DNA of 64,000 nt, from positions 1,922,001 through 1,986,000 of the forward strand of contig NZ_CAJQUM010000001.1 in NCBI RefSeq assembly GCF_907163265.1, in the 5' to 3' direction. Source of the stretch: Georgfuchsia toluolica (GTDB lineage: Bacteria; Pseudomonadota; Gammaproteobacteria; Burkholderiales; Rhodocyclaceae). Position numbers and translations under genes: made by a program. The notes beneath the pieces are model-generated. The model was given only the letters and a program-made list of their open reading frames with translations, searched no databases and was not told the origin of the DNA. This document shows, in pieces, positions 1 to 8,619 of the stretch. Each line of letters opens with the position of its first letter. Position 1 is the first letter of the stretch.

Positions 1-601
1 CTTCGAGCGCACCAGCGTAGCCGGCTTGCTGCGCTGGGCAAAGGCGATCGCCAGCGTCTCGCACAGACCCTTGACGCCTTCTTCCGATACCTGGGCAAAT
101 GGATAGCCGGCCTTGTTATTGATAATTTGCACGACGCCCAGCAGTTCGCCGCTGGACTGCTCGACGATGGGCGCCACCAGCATCTGCTTGGTACGGTAGC
201 CGGTGCGCTTGCACCTCCTGCAGGAAACGCAGACCGGGATGGATGCCCTTCAGCTCGGTTTCGTCATAGACGTCGCGGATGTTGACGATCTTGCGCGACA
301 ACGCAACATAACCGGCAATGCTCTGATCGGTAATCGGCAAGCGCAGGTCCTTGAATGAGTTCAGTCCGGTCTTTAGCTTGGACACGATCGACGCATTGTC
401 CTCGCCGAGCGAATAGATGGTAAGACGATCGGCGTTGAACAGATTACAGACGTCTTGCGACAGTTCGAGCATGATCTCGTCGATGTTCGATGTCGCATGG
501 ATCTTGTTGGTAACCGTCTGTAGGTTCTTGAAGAATGCCAGACGGCTGCCGACATCTGCCAGACTGCTCGTATCCTGTCCTGAAGAGGGCACTGCACTCA
601 T
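1..601 (-). CDS. GAF-domain protein, probably N-terminus of a GspE/PilB-type ATPase (partial, frameshifted)
   Basis: The protein starts at the ATG at 601 (MSAVPSSGQ), preceded by GGAG about 11 nt upstream. Residues about 20-130 form a GAF domain with the motifs LQTVTNKIH, NADRLTIYS and DQSIAGYVA. Near position 211-216 the frame breaks: the rest of the domain (GYRTKQMLVAPIVEQ, then LLGVVQIINNKAGYPF) is read one frame over and continues to the window edge. From memory of the family, this GAF type in betaproteobacteria is fused to a GSPII_E/PilB-like secretion ATPase, but that part lies outside the window, so the ATPase call is inference. It lies upstream of nothing else here and runs in the same direction as the signalling operon at 0.8-8 kb. 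Confidence 0.65.
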
Positions 602-770
602 TGATTTATCGTCTCCGGCAATGTCGATGGCCGTCCGCGCCAACCACCTGAAAGAGCATTCGCATGCAGTCCGCACCGGGAAAGCAGGAACGCCGCCGCG
701 CAGCTGCGCCCACCTGTTTGACAATACGCTACATATTCGCGCCGTGCGTCAAACAATGATTGGTGGGCAT

Positions 771-1538
771 TCATAGATCGAACACCTGATTGTTCTGCAA
801 CATGCGCGGTCTCATTTCGCCGATGCTGTCTTCAACCTCAAGCATGGTCAGTTCGATCTGGCCCGGCTTGAGGTGGGTAATGAATATCTCGGCGTCAAGC
901 TGGGAATTGGTTAGTTCTTCGGCCAGCAGCGAGGGGCACAAATGCTTCGACATTTCCGCCAGGCGCCTTTCACGATCGGGAAAGGCGCACTCGACGATCA
1001 AATAGCGCAGATCACGGATGCAGTTCACCTCGGCCCACAGTTCGGGACAAATCGTTGTGTCGCCGGAAAATACCAGGGTACCACCGCCGGAACTCAGACT
1101 GTAGCCGACGGCGGGTACCGTATGGTTGGCGGGCAGGGCGGTGATGATTCGATTGTCCAGCTTGACGGGTTCCCCCAAATTGAGGGTCTCGAAGCGCAGA
1201 TAGGGCTTCTCTGGCGTCGGGATTGCGCTGAAATCGGGCCAGATCGCCCAGTTGAAAATATGAGAATGCAATATCTCGATCACTTCCGCCGTGGCATGCA
1301 CGATAAGCGGACGACTGCGCCTGTCGCCGACCGTATCGACGATAAATGGCAGGCAGGCGACATGATCAAGGTGGGGGTGGGTGATGAAGACATGATCGAT
1401 CTGGACCAGATCGGCGATCTGCAAATCAGCCGCGCCCGTCCCGGCGTCGACCAGAATGTCATGATCGACAATCATCGAGGTGGTGCGCAGATGCCTGCCG
1501 CCGATGCCGCCACTGCAACCAAGGATCCTGATTTTCAT
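771..1538 (-). CDS. MBL-fold hydrolase, 3',5'-cyclic-nucleotide phosphodiesterase-like
   Basis: This 255-residue protein has the metallo-beta-lactamase fold. It opens with MKIRILGCSGGIG, carries the metal motif THPHLDHVA (HxHxDH) near residue 54, a distal FSGDT motif near residue 158 and ITHLKPGQ near residue 220. The layout fits the class II cyclic-nucleotide phosphodiesterase branch of the superfamily. Its ATG overlaps the stop codon of the upstream CHASE2 cyclase (ATGA), so the two are translationally coupled. A cyclase and a putative phosphodiesterase in one operon suggests that both set the same cyclic nucleotide level. The substrate is inferred from family and context only. Confidence 0.75.
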   Translation of the reverse strand: MKIRILGCSGGIGGRHLRTTSMIVDHDILVDAGTGAADLQIADLVQIDHVFITHPHLDHVACLPFIVDTVGDRRSRPLIVHATAEVIEILHSHIFNWAIWPDFSAIPTPEKPYLRFETLNLGEPVKLDNRIITALPANHTVPAVGYSLSSGGGTLVFSGDTTICPELWAEVNCIRDLRYLIVECAFPDRERRLAEMSKHLCPSLLAEELTNSQLDAEIFITHLKPGQIELTMLEVEDSIGEMRPRMLQNNQVFDL

Positions 1539-3799
1539 TTGGTATCAAACTTCCACGAGCCATCCCAACCCGCGCCAGGCGACTCCTTGCGGTAGAGCGC
1601 GATCCGCCCCGCATAGACTTTCTCGTACAGGTAGCGCGGGTTGGCGCGTGAGAGATTCAGCAGCGTAACCTCCGCCGCATCCCAGTCCTGCGCCCGGAAA
1701 CTGCGCAGAAACTGTCCCCACAGCTTGAGCTCTTCCATCTCGGCGCGACTGGGTTCGCCCTCCAGCCCGAGCGGTTCGTAAATGCCGACCGGCTCGTCCT
1801 TGCCCTTGACCTTGACCCGGTCGAGTTCGCGGAAAACAAAATCCTTCTTGAGCTTATCGCGCGTCGTTTCGCCGACGATAATGCCGACGCCGTATTGCTT
1901 GGTAATGCCTTCCAGGCGCGAACCGAGATTGACGGCGTCACCCATCACCGTGTAGGCCTTGCGCACCGGCGAGCCCATGTCGCCCACGGTCATGATGCCG
2001 GTATTGACGCCGACACCGATCCTGAGTTCGGGCCAGCCGCGTTGCACCAGCGTTTTATTGAGGGCAACCAAAGCCTGCTGCATTTTGATGGCGGTCAGCA
2101 CCGCGCGTTTGGCATGGTCGAAATCATCCATCGGCGCGCCCCAGAAGGCCATGATCGCGTCGCCGATGTATTTGTCGAGCGTGCCGCGGTTGTCGCGTAC
2201 CACTTCGGTCATCGCACCCAGATATAAATTCATCAGCGTAGCGAGCTGGTCCGGCTCCAGGCCTTCGGAAATGGTGGTGAAGCTGCGGATGTCGGAAAAC
2301 AGCACGGTCAACTCGGCCTTGCGCCCGTCCATGCTGTAACCCTCGGGATTCCTGGCCATTTCATCGACCAATTCGGGCGGCACATACTGCCCGAACAATT
2401 CGGTGAATTGCCGTTTGCTGCGCGACTCGACAAAGTAACCCCATGACATGTTGACGGCATAAAGCAGAAACACGAGGATCAGGCTGTTGGCGAGTGGCAG
2501 CACCAGATTGCCGGCCTGCCAGAAAGCGAAGTTGACCGCAAGCAGGAACAGCAGCACGGCGAGCGAGGCGATCGCCGCGCGCGCTGCCGACAGCAAGGGC
2601 AGCAGGAATACCATCACCCCACCCGCCAGCAGCAGCATGACCACATCGGCGCCAAGCACATAGGACGGCCGATATTTAATGGCACCGTCGAGCATGCCCG
2701 CGATCAGATTGGCATGCACTTCGACGCCGGGATAGACATTCCCCACTGGCGTCACGCGGTGGTCCTTGAGGCCGGCGGCAGTGGTGCCCAGGATGACGAA
2801 CTTGTGCTGCAAATCCTCAACCCTGGCACGGCCGGCAATCACGTCCGCCGCCGGGATGTAATGAAAACTGCCCTGGTAGCCGCGGAACGGCACCAGGCTG
2901 GACACATTTTCGTCGACGGGAATGCGCAAGGTGCCCTGCGGCGTCGGCAGGTCGATCCATTCCATCGCCTGATAATTCTTGCTGGCGGGCGGGAATCCGG
3001 GCACCACTTTCGGATTGCCCAAGTATTGCCGCACCATCGCCAACGCCAGCGATTCGTAGTAGGCGCCCTGGTACTCGACCAGCATTGGTACCCGCCGCGT
3101 CGCGCCATCGTAATCCGGCACCATGTTGAAGAATCCCGCGCTGGCCGCGGACTTTTGCAGCAGTTCGAGATTGCCGCCGTAGCCGGTAAAGGAACGGAAA
3201 TCGATGCGACGGCCGCTGAAGGTGCCCGCCGGAAGCACCGGCGCGGGCAAGGCGCCCAATGCATTCCTGTTCTCGCTGCTCATGAAATAGCCGAGCACCA
3301 CGGGACGCCCCTTCAGCGCCTCGGCAAACCGTGCGTCATAGTCGAGCTGGGGGCGAAGCTCCTGCAATGCGGACTGGAAGACCAGGTTGTCCTTCAGTTG
3401 CCTGCCGGCAAGCGCTTCCAGATGCATCAGGCCGGAACTGTCGTCACGCTCGGCGAAAACAACGTCGAAGCCGAGCACCGCGGCGTGGTATTTGTCGAAC
3501 AGATTACTGACCAGCGTCGCCAGTTTGTCCCTGCTCCAGGGCCAGCGCCCGAGTTCCGCCAGCGACTTTTCGTCGATATCGAGAATGACGACCCTGTCGT
3601 CCAGCTTCTGCGGCATCGACAGCACCACTTTCGCATCATAAATGATGTTGTCGAGGCGGGTGATCAGCGGGATATGATAAAAACCGGCCGAATGCCCGAG
3701 CAGCACCAGCAACAAGGCGAAACCAAGCAGATAACGGGTCAGATGCTGCTTCAAGCGATCTCTCTGGGTTATCGGCCGGGCTGGATGAATGGGCGGCAA
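1535..3799 (-). CDS. CHASE2-domain adenylate/guanylate cyclase
   Basis: A membrane nucleotide cyclase of 754 residues. One N-terminal membrane segment (about residues 22-40) is followed by an extracytoplasmic CHASE2 sensor domain with VVILDIDEKSLAELGRWPWSR near residues 70-90. Three hydrophobic segments follow at about 375-450, then a class III cyclase domain from about 490 to 670. Metal-binding aspartates are visible in VLFSDIRSFT and KYIGDAIMAFWGAP; VMGDAVNLGSRLE and KVKGKDEP are also present. The start is a TTG just after the FHA-gene stop, with AAGGGG four bases upstream. It likely makes cAMP in response to a periplasmic cue; the ligand is unknown. Confidence 0.88.
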   Translation of the reverse strand: MPPIHPARPITQRDRLKQHLTRYLLGFALLLVLLGHSAGFYHIPLITRLDNIIYDAKVVLSMPQKLDDRVVILDIDEKSLAELGRWPWSRDKLATLVSNLFDKYHAAVLGFDVVFAERDDSSGLMHLEALAGRQLKDNLVFQSALQELRPQLDYDARFAEALKGRPVVLGYFMSSENRNALGALPAPVLPAGTFSGRRIDFRSFTGYGGNLELLQKSAASAGFFNMVPDYDGATRRVPMLVEYQGAYYESLALAMVRQYLGNPKVVPGFPPASKNYQAMEWIDLPTPQGTLRIPVDENVSSLVPFRGYQGSFHYIPAADVIAGRARVEDLQHKFVILGTTAAGLKDHRVTPVGNVYPGVEVHANLIAGMLDGAIKYRPSYVLGADVVMLLLAGGVMVFLLPLLSAARAAIASLAVLLFLLAVNFAFWQAGNLVLPLANSLILVFLLYAVNMSWGYFVESRSKRQFTELFGQYVPPELVDEMARNPEGYSMDGRKAELTVLFSDIRSFTTISEGLEPDQLATLMNLYLGAMTEVVRDNRGTLDKYIGDAIMAFWGAPMDDFDHAKRAVLTAIKMQQALVALNKTLVQRGWPELRIGVGVNTGIMTVGDMGSPVRKAYTVMGDAVNLGSRLEGITKQYGVGIIVGETTRDKLKKDFVFRELDRVKVKGKDEPVGIYEPLGLEGEPSRAEMEELKLWGQFLRSFRAQDWDAAEVTLLNLSRANPRYLYEKVYAGRIALYRKESPGAGWDGSWKFDTK

Positions 3800-3800
3800 A

Positions 3801-4565
3801 TCACCCCTTGAGGAAGAACTCCATTTTCACGCCGGCCAGTTCGATGATGTCGTGATCGGCGAGGGGATGGGCTTGGGTACTCAAAGTATTGCCATTCACT
3901 ACAGGGAATTGGGTCCCTTCAACATGGGTGATGAAGTAGCCATGGGGGCGGCGTGCGATCACCGCTACCTGCACGCCCGGTTTGCCCAGCGTCGTCAGCG
4001 TCTTGGTCAGTTCCATCTCCCTGCCGCTGTTGGCGCCAGTGAGTATCTGGATTGCACCCAGCAGCGTAAGAGGCTTGGGCGCAGGCGCTGCCGGAGCGGC
4101 GGCGGGCTGGGCTGGGGGAGGATTGGGCTGTTGCTGCTGTGGCGCTGGTGCGGCCTTGATGCCGGTCTGTGTGTCGCCGAAGCCCTTGCTGGCCATCTGC
4201 TCTGCGGTTTTGCGCATGACATCGGGGCGCAGCACCATCGTCTTTTCAAAGTCCGCTGCCGCCGTCGGTGCCTGGGCAACTTCGGCAACATACTTGAGCC
4301 GGTATTTGCCCAACTCGATGACGTCGTTGTTTTGCAGCAAGTGCTTCTTCACCGACTGGCCATTGACGAAGGTGCCGTTGGTGCTGTTGAGGTCTTCAAG
4401 GAAGCAATCATTGAGGACTTTCACCACCACCGCATGTTCGCCGGAGATGGCCAGATTGTCGATCTGTATGTCGTTATGCGGTTTGCGACCGATGATTGTC
4501 CGCTCCTTGGAGAGTGGAATCTCATTGAGCGTGAGACCGTCCATGCTGAGTATGAGCTTTGCCAT
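3801..4565 (-). CDS. FHA-domain protein (phosphothreonine reader)
   Basis: A 254-residue soluble protein. The N-terminal FHA domain (about residues 1-95) has the typical phosphopeptide-binding elements ERTIIGRKPHNDI, ISGEHAVV and LNSTNGTFVNG. A proline/alanine-rich linker follows (about 130-165), then a second, degenerate FHA-like fold that ends in DHDIIELAGVKMEFFLKG. The ATG at 4565 is preferred because GGGG lies nine bases upstream; a TTG two codons earlier is possible. It sits between a PP2C phosphatase and a cyclase, downstream of a Ser/Thr kinase, so it probably binds a kinase-phosphorylated partner. Whether the second domain binds phosphopeptides cannot be told. Confidence 0.87.
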   Translation of the reverse strand: MAKLILSMDGLTLNEIPLSKERTIIGRKPHNDIQIDNLAISGEHAVVVKVLNDCFLEDLNSTNGTFVNGQSVKKHLLQNNDVIELGKYRLKYVAEVAQAPTAAADFEKTMVLRPDVMRKTAEQMASKGFGDTQTGIKAAPAPQQQQPNPPPAQPAAAPAAPAPKPLTLLGAIQILTGANSGREMELTKTLTTLGKPGVQVAVIARRPHGYFITHVEGTQFPVVNGNTLSTQAHPLADHDIIELAGVKMEFFLKG

Positions 4566-4585
4566 CTTCAATTCCCCTCAATGCT

Positions 4586-5407
4586 TCATTGCTTGAACCA
4601 GGCCAGCAGCCTGGAAAACCAGCTTCGCGGCGCCGGATAAGGCTGCCGCACCTTGACCAGGATCACCGACACATTGTCGCGCCCGCCGTTGTCATTTGCC
4701 ATCTCTACCAGTTGCGTGGCGCAGAGTTCGAGGTTGGCCGCGAGCATCTGCAGTGTCATCCCGATCTCGTCATCCGGCACCATGTCGTTGAGACCGTCCG
4801 AACAGAGTAGATAAATATCTCCGGCCTCGACATCGTATTCATGAATCTCCGCCTCCACCGATGGGTCGATGCCCAGGGCGCGCGTGACGAGATTCTTGTT
4901 CTGCGATGTGCGCGCCTGTTCGGGCGTGATCAGGCCGCTGTCGATCTGCTCTTGCAACAGCGAGTGATCCTTTGTCACTTGCAAAAACGTTCCCGCGCGC
5001 AAACGATACAGGCGGGAATCTCCGATATGCGCAACAGTAACACGATCATCATGAAATACCGCGGCGACCAGTGTTGTTCCCATGCCTGCATATTGCTGCT
5101 GGCTTTGTGCCGCCTGGTAGACGGCACCATTGGTCTTGGCTATCTCGGTTTGGAGTGCCGCGGAGGCCCAGTTGCCGGAAGCCGCCTTTTCATAGGGCGC
5201 CTTCTCGGCAAAAGCACGCGCCAGTTCGCTCGCCAGCAGCGTCGTCGTCATGCCGCTGGCGACTTCGCCGGCATTGTAGCCACCCATGCCATCGGCCAGC
5301 ACCACCACGCCCAGGGCCGGATTCGCGAAGACCGAGTCCTCATTGTGCCCGCGCACCATCCCCGGATCGGATCGCGTTACCACCTCCAGCACTTGTGTCA
5401 AGTCCAT
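4586..5407 (-). CDS. PP2C-family Ser/Thr protein phosphatase
   Basis: A 273-residue PP2C phosphatase of the PrpC/Stp1 type. Metal-binding motifs appear in order: SDPGMVRGHNEDSV near residue 13, VVLADGMGGYNAGEVASG near residue 36, HIGDSRLYRLRAG near residue 127, LLCSDGLNDMVPD near residue 200 and NGGRDNVSVILVKV near residue 242. It should reverse phosphorylation by the kinase encoded just upstream. Only ten bases separate the kinase stop from this ATG, and GGGCGAG in that gap is a plausible ribosome binding site. The C-terminus is short and basic/aromatic, without a clear membrane segment. Confidence 0.92.
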   Translation of the reverse strand: MDLTQVLEVVTRSDPGMVRGHNEDSVFANPALGVVVLADGMGGYNAGEVASGMTTTLLASELARAFAEKAPYEKAASGNWASAALQTEIAKTNGAVYQAAQSQQQYAGMGTTLVAAVFHDDRVTVAHIGDSRLYRLRAGTFLQVTKDHSLLQEQIDSGLITPEQARTSQNKNLVTRALGIDPSVEAEIHEYDVEAGDIYLLCSDGLNDMVPDDEIGMTLQMLAANLELCATQLVEMANDNGGRDNVSVILVKVRQPYPAPRSWFSRLLAWFKQ

Positions 5408-5417
5408 TTACTCGCCC

Positions 5418-8048
5418 TTAAAATTTGACATCTACGCCACCATCTGTCGCACCGCCAGCCGCCATTGTGCCGCAGGTTCTCAAGTCGCGCGCCATTTCCG
5501 CACCGGTCTGATAGCGCTGGTCGGGATCCTTGACCAGGGCCCGGTCGATGACGGCTTTGAGACAATCCGGCAGATCGAGGCGCAGAATGCGGATATCGGG
5601 GTGCGCTTCGTTGGCGATCTTGTACATCAATTGCGCCATCGAATCGCCTTCAAAAGGCAGCTTGCCGCATGACATTTGATACAGCATCACGCCCAGCGAA
5701 AACAGGTCGGAGCGGCCATCGATCTTCTTGCCCGCCAGTTGCTCCGGCGACATATAGCTCGGGGTACCCAGCACCATGCCGGTCTTGGTCTTCGAGGAAT
5801 CGGTGATGCGCGCGATACCGAAGTCGGTCACCTTGACCTGATCGGCCTCCGGTTCGTACATGATGTTGGCCGGCTTGATGTCGCGGTGTACCACGTTGTT
5901 CTCGTGCGCATATGACAGCGCGTCGGCCACCCGCGCGGCGATGCTCATCACCTTGTCGACCGGCATCAGCTTGTCCGGCTTGGTGTAGGGCACCAGATCC
6001 TTGCCCTTGAGGAATTCCATCGCGATGTAGGCCAGATCGTGTTCCTCGCCGGCGTCATACATGGTGACGATGTTCGAATGATTGAGCCGGCCGGCGGTTT
6101 CGGCTTCGCGGAAAAAGCGTTCCTTGACCTCGGCCAGTTCGTCTTCCTCGAACTCCTGCGCCAGGGCCATGGTCTTGATCGCCACCACGCGGTTGATCTT
6201 CGGATCGCGGCCAAGATAGACCACGCCCATCGCCCCTTTGCCAAGTTCCTTCTCGATCTGGTAGCGGCCGAGCATGGGCTTTTCGACATTGCCGCTGGCA
6301 TCGAGCAGGCTGGCATTGCTGCGCACCCCACCCCCACCGCCGAGCATGACCGTCTCGGAAAGCTGCTTGGCGCGATTAAGGCGCGATTCCAGATCCTTGA
6401 ACTTGGGGTTGTAATCCGCCATGTAGCGGAACACCGACTCGGCCTTGTTGAACTGGCGCTTGCGCTCGAAATCGAGGCCGAGGTTGTACATGTTCTCCAT
6501 CAACTGATCGTCGAGCGGGCACTTGCGAAACTTGTCGAAGGCCATGTCGAGCTGGCCCTGGCCCTGGAAGGCAAGGCCGAGCATGCGGTTCGATTCGGCC
6601 GATTCGAGATCGGATTTTTCCTTGCCGCGCTCAGTAACGAGGTAGCGCTTGGTCGTCAGCAGCGCATGACCAACCAGCAGCAACGTCGCCGGCACCATCA
6701 ATTGCAGCCACAGCAATTGCGTTGTAATCAGCACGAAATGTGTGCCGATCAGCAGTACCAACAAGCCGCCCGTAATCATTGCCGCCATGCCGGCCTTGAG
6801 GCGTGGCAGCAGGGCGATGAGATAGGCGGCAATCAGCAGGAACACCCCTTTCTCGGCCCAGAAGCCCCACGCTGGCGCCACGAAAAAGTGCTCGGACAGG
6901 ATGCTCGATACCGCGTGCGCCTGCATCAGCACCGCCGGCATGGTCGAGGAAATCGGCGTCACGAACATGCTGCCCACGCCCGCCGCCGTCGGGCCGATCA
7001 AGACGATCTTGTCGCGGTATTTGTCATAGGGAATCTTGCCCGTTTTCACGTCGAAGAAGGAATCGACAGGGAATGCCGGCTGGCCATCCCGATCCTTGTA
7101 GAAAAAGGTATACATGCGGGTATCGGGATCGGTTCTGATTTTGAGCTTGCCCAGTTGCACTGCCTCGCCCGGACGTACCTGAATGTCGGCGGATCCAAGG
7201 TTCAGGCTCTTTGCCGCCACCAGCAGCGACAAGGCCGGGAAGGCCTGATCGAAATGCCCCAGCACCAACGCCTCGGTGCGTATGCCGCCGTCGACATCCG
7301 GGGTCACGTTCAGGTGCCCGATCGCGACCGCGCTTTTGCCCAGCGCTTCGATGACATTAGCATCAAGATCGATGGTCGGAAGCGGCGCGTTGTCGCCGCC
7401 GGCGAGTTTGATGCCATTCCTGGCAATGTAGTCAGGCAGCGGCTGGTCGGGACGGCCGAGCGGCTCACCGATGCGGAACAGTATTGGCAATGCAACATTG
7501 CCTGCCTTTTTGAAGGCTTGCGCGAGGCGGCGGTCGGTATTCAGCGTCTGCTCGGCCTCCTGCAGCAACGCAGCGATTTGCGGGCAACTCGACGCCACCG
7601 GGGCAGGGGCGGGTGGGGTCGTCACGGCCGGCGCAGCGGCATCAGCCGCTACTGGCGCCTCACTGGGGGCCACGGGCGCCAGCGGCTGCACACCACAGGC
7701 TTCCATGAGTTTCGTGATATAGCCGAATCCCGGGTCCAATTGGGGCTCGGCATAGAAAATCACCGGGGCAATCACCTTGGCCTTGGCCACGGCAAGCTTG
7801 TCCACCATATCGGCCATCACGTCGCGCGACCAGGGCCAGCGGCCGATGTTGTCGATGCTCTGCTTGTCGATGGCGATCACAGCCACCTTGGCGGATGGCG
7901 CGCGCGCGGTCATGCTAACCCCGATGTCATAGGCCTTGCGCTCAAGGCTTTGCAGTAAATCCCCATTGCCGAGCACCAGAATGACAAAGCTGACGACCAG
8001 CCCCACAAACCAGTCGCTCTTCCAGAATCCGGATTTGGCCATTTTCAT
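5418..8048 (-). CDS. CHASE2-domain Ser/Thr protein kinase
   Basis: A receptor-like protein kinase of 876 residues. It has an N-terminal membrane segment, a CHASE2 sensor domain with AVIAIDKQSIDNIGRWPWSR, several membrane segments near residues 400-475, a short TPR-like stretch (YNLGLDFERKRQFNKAE) and a C-terminal Hanks-type kinase domain. Kinase motifs are LGKGAMGVVYLGR, the lysine in VVAIKTM, VVHRDIKPANIMY, KVTDFGIAR and GTPSYMSPEQLAG. The ATG at 8048 is chosen because GGGGGAG lies ten bases upstream; an in-frame start at 8087 would place that site inside the gene. It is first in an operon with the phosphatase, FHA protein, cyclase and phosphodiesterase-like gene. Confidence 0.9.
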   Translation of the reverse strand: MKMAKSGFWKSDWFVGLVVSFVILVLGNGDLLQSLERKAYDIGVSMTARAPSAKVAVIAIDKQSIDNIGRWPWSRDVMADMVDKLAVAKAKVIAPVIFYAEPQLDPGFGYITKLMEACGVQPLAPVAPSEAPVAADAAAPAVTTPPAPAPVASSCPQIAALLQEAEQTLNTDRRLAQAFKKAGNVALPILFRIGEPLGRPDQPLPDYIARNGIKLAGGDNAPLPTIDLDANVIEALGKSAVAIGHLNVTPDVDGGIRTEALVLGHFDQAFPALSLLVAAKSLNLGSADIQVRPGEAVQLGKLKIRTDPDTRMYTFFYKDRDGQPAFPVDSFFDVKTGKIPYDKYRDKIVLIGPTAAGVGSMFVTPISSTMPAVLMQAHAVSSILSEHFFVAPAWGFWAEKGVFLLIAAYLIALLPRLKAGMAAMITGGLLVLLIGTHFVLITTQLLWLQLMVPATLLLVGHALLTTKRYLVTERGKEKSDLESAESNRMLGLAFQGQGQLDMAFDKFRKCPLDDQLMENMYNLGLDFERKRQFNKAESVFRYMADYNPKFKDLESRLNRAKQLSETVMLGGGGGVRSNASLLDASGNVEKPMLGRYQIEKELGKGAMGVVYLGRDPKINRVVAIKTMALAQEFEEDELAEVKERFFREAETAGRLNHSNIVTMYDAGEEHDLAYIAMEFLKGKDLVPYTKPDKLMPVDKVMSIAARVADALSYAHENNVVHRDIKPANIMYEPEADQVKVTDFGIARITDSSKTKTGMVLGTPSYMSPEQLAGKKIDGRSDLFSLGVMLYQMSCGKLPFEGDSMAQLMYKIANEAHPDIRILRLDLPDCLKAVIDRALVKDPDQRYQTGAEMARDLRTCGTMAAGGATDGGVDVKF

Positions 8049-8102
8049 CGTTTTTATTCTCCCCCAATGCCCCGCCAGACTACCCAACCCCGCATAGAAA
8101 CA

Positions 8103-8146
8103 GCACTATAGTGCCAATTCTTACAGTCGAACCTAAGCTCCGTCAA
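8103..8146 (-). promoter_or_regulatory. Possible promoter and palindromic operator of the kinase operon
   Basis: On the minus strand TTGACG (8146-8141) is followed after 17 bases by TAAGAA (8123-8118), a weak sigma-70-like pair. Directly downstream lies the perfect 12-base palindrome GCACTATAGTGC (8103-8114), placed where a repressor or activator could bind, about 60 bases before the kinase start. This is pattern reading only. Confidence 0.3.
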
Positions 8147-8190
8147 ATCTTTTTTGCATGAACGCGTGCAGACCTGCCGCCCCGCCGGCC

Positions 8191-8619
8191 TTAACGCAGA
8201 ACGAGTACCGGCACTGTCGATTGATGCAGCACCCGGGTGACGGTGGAGCCAAGAAACCAGCTGCCGGTCGTTCCCAGACCCCGGGAACCCATGACAATCT
8301 GCTGGCAGCCCTGCTCCGCCGCATAGCGCACGATGGTTTCGGCGGCATTGCCCACCACCACACTCACCTTGGGCGTCAGTCCAGCGACTTCCAGGCGCTG
8401 CCGCACCGGCTCGATCGCCTTCATGCCTTCATCGCGATGATATTGCTCGATCAGGCCGGCCTTGAGGAAGCTGGCGATGTCGCCGCGCAGTGGCGGCTGG
8501 ACGTTGAGCAGATGAACCTCGGGTTTCTCGCTGTACCAGTCCAGCCGTTGCAGGAAAGCGTCGACCGCCTGGCTCGATGCCTCGGAATCGTCCACCGGCA
8601 ACAATATGCGAATATTCAT
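8191..8619 (-). CDS. Universal stress protein (UspA family)
   Basis: A single-domain universal stress protein of 142 residues. It starts MNIRILLPVDDSEASSQAV and ends with the ATP-binding signature: QIVMGSRGLGTTGSWFLGS followed by VPVLVLR. These glycine-rich residues match the ATP-binding UspA subgroup. The ATG overlaps the stop codon of the TerC-like gene (ATGA), so the two are cotranslated. The role is probably stress protection; no specific trigger is visible. Confidence 0.9.
   Translation of the reverse strand: MNIRILLPVDDSEASSQAVDAFLQRLDWYSEKPEVHLLNVQPPLRGDIASFLKAGLIEQYHRDEGMKAIEPVRQRLEVAGLTPKVSVVVGNAAETIVRYAAEQGCQQIVMGSRGLGTTGSWFLGSTVTRVLHQSTVPVLVLR

Noticed and set aside
6039-7958. Long plus-strand ORF of 639 codons opposite the kinase gene
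   Set aside because: It is a GC-rich antisense shadow: low-complexity His/Arg/Gly content, no motif, and the minus strand encodes a clear kinase.
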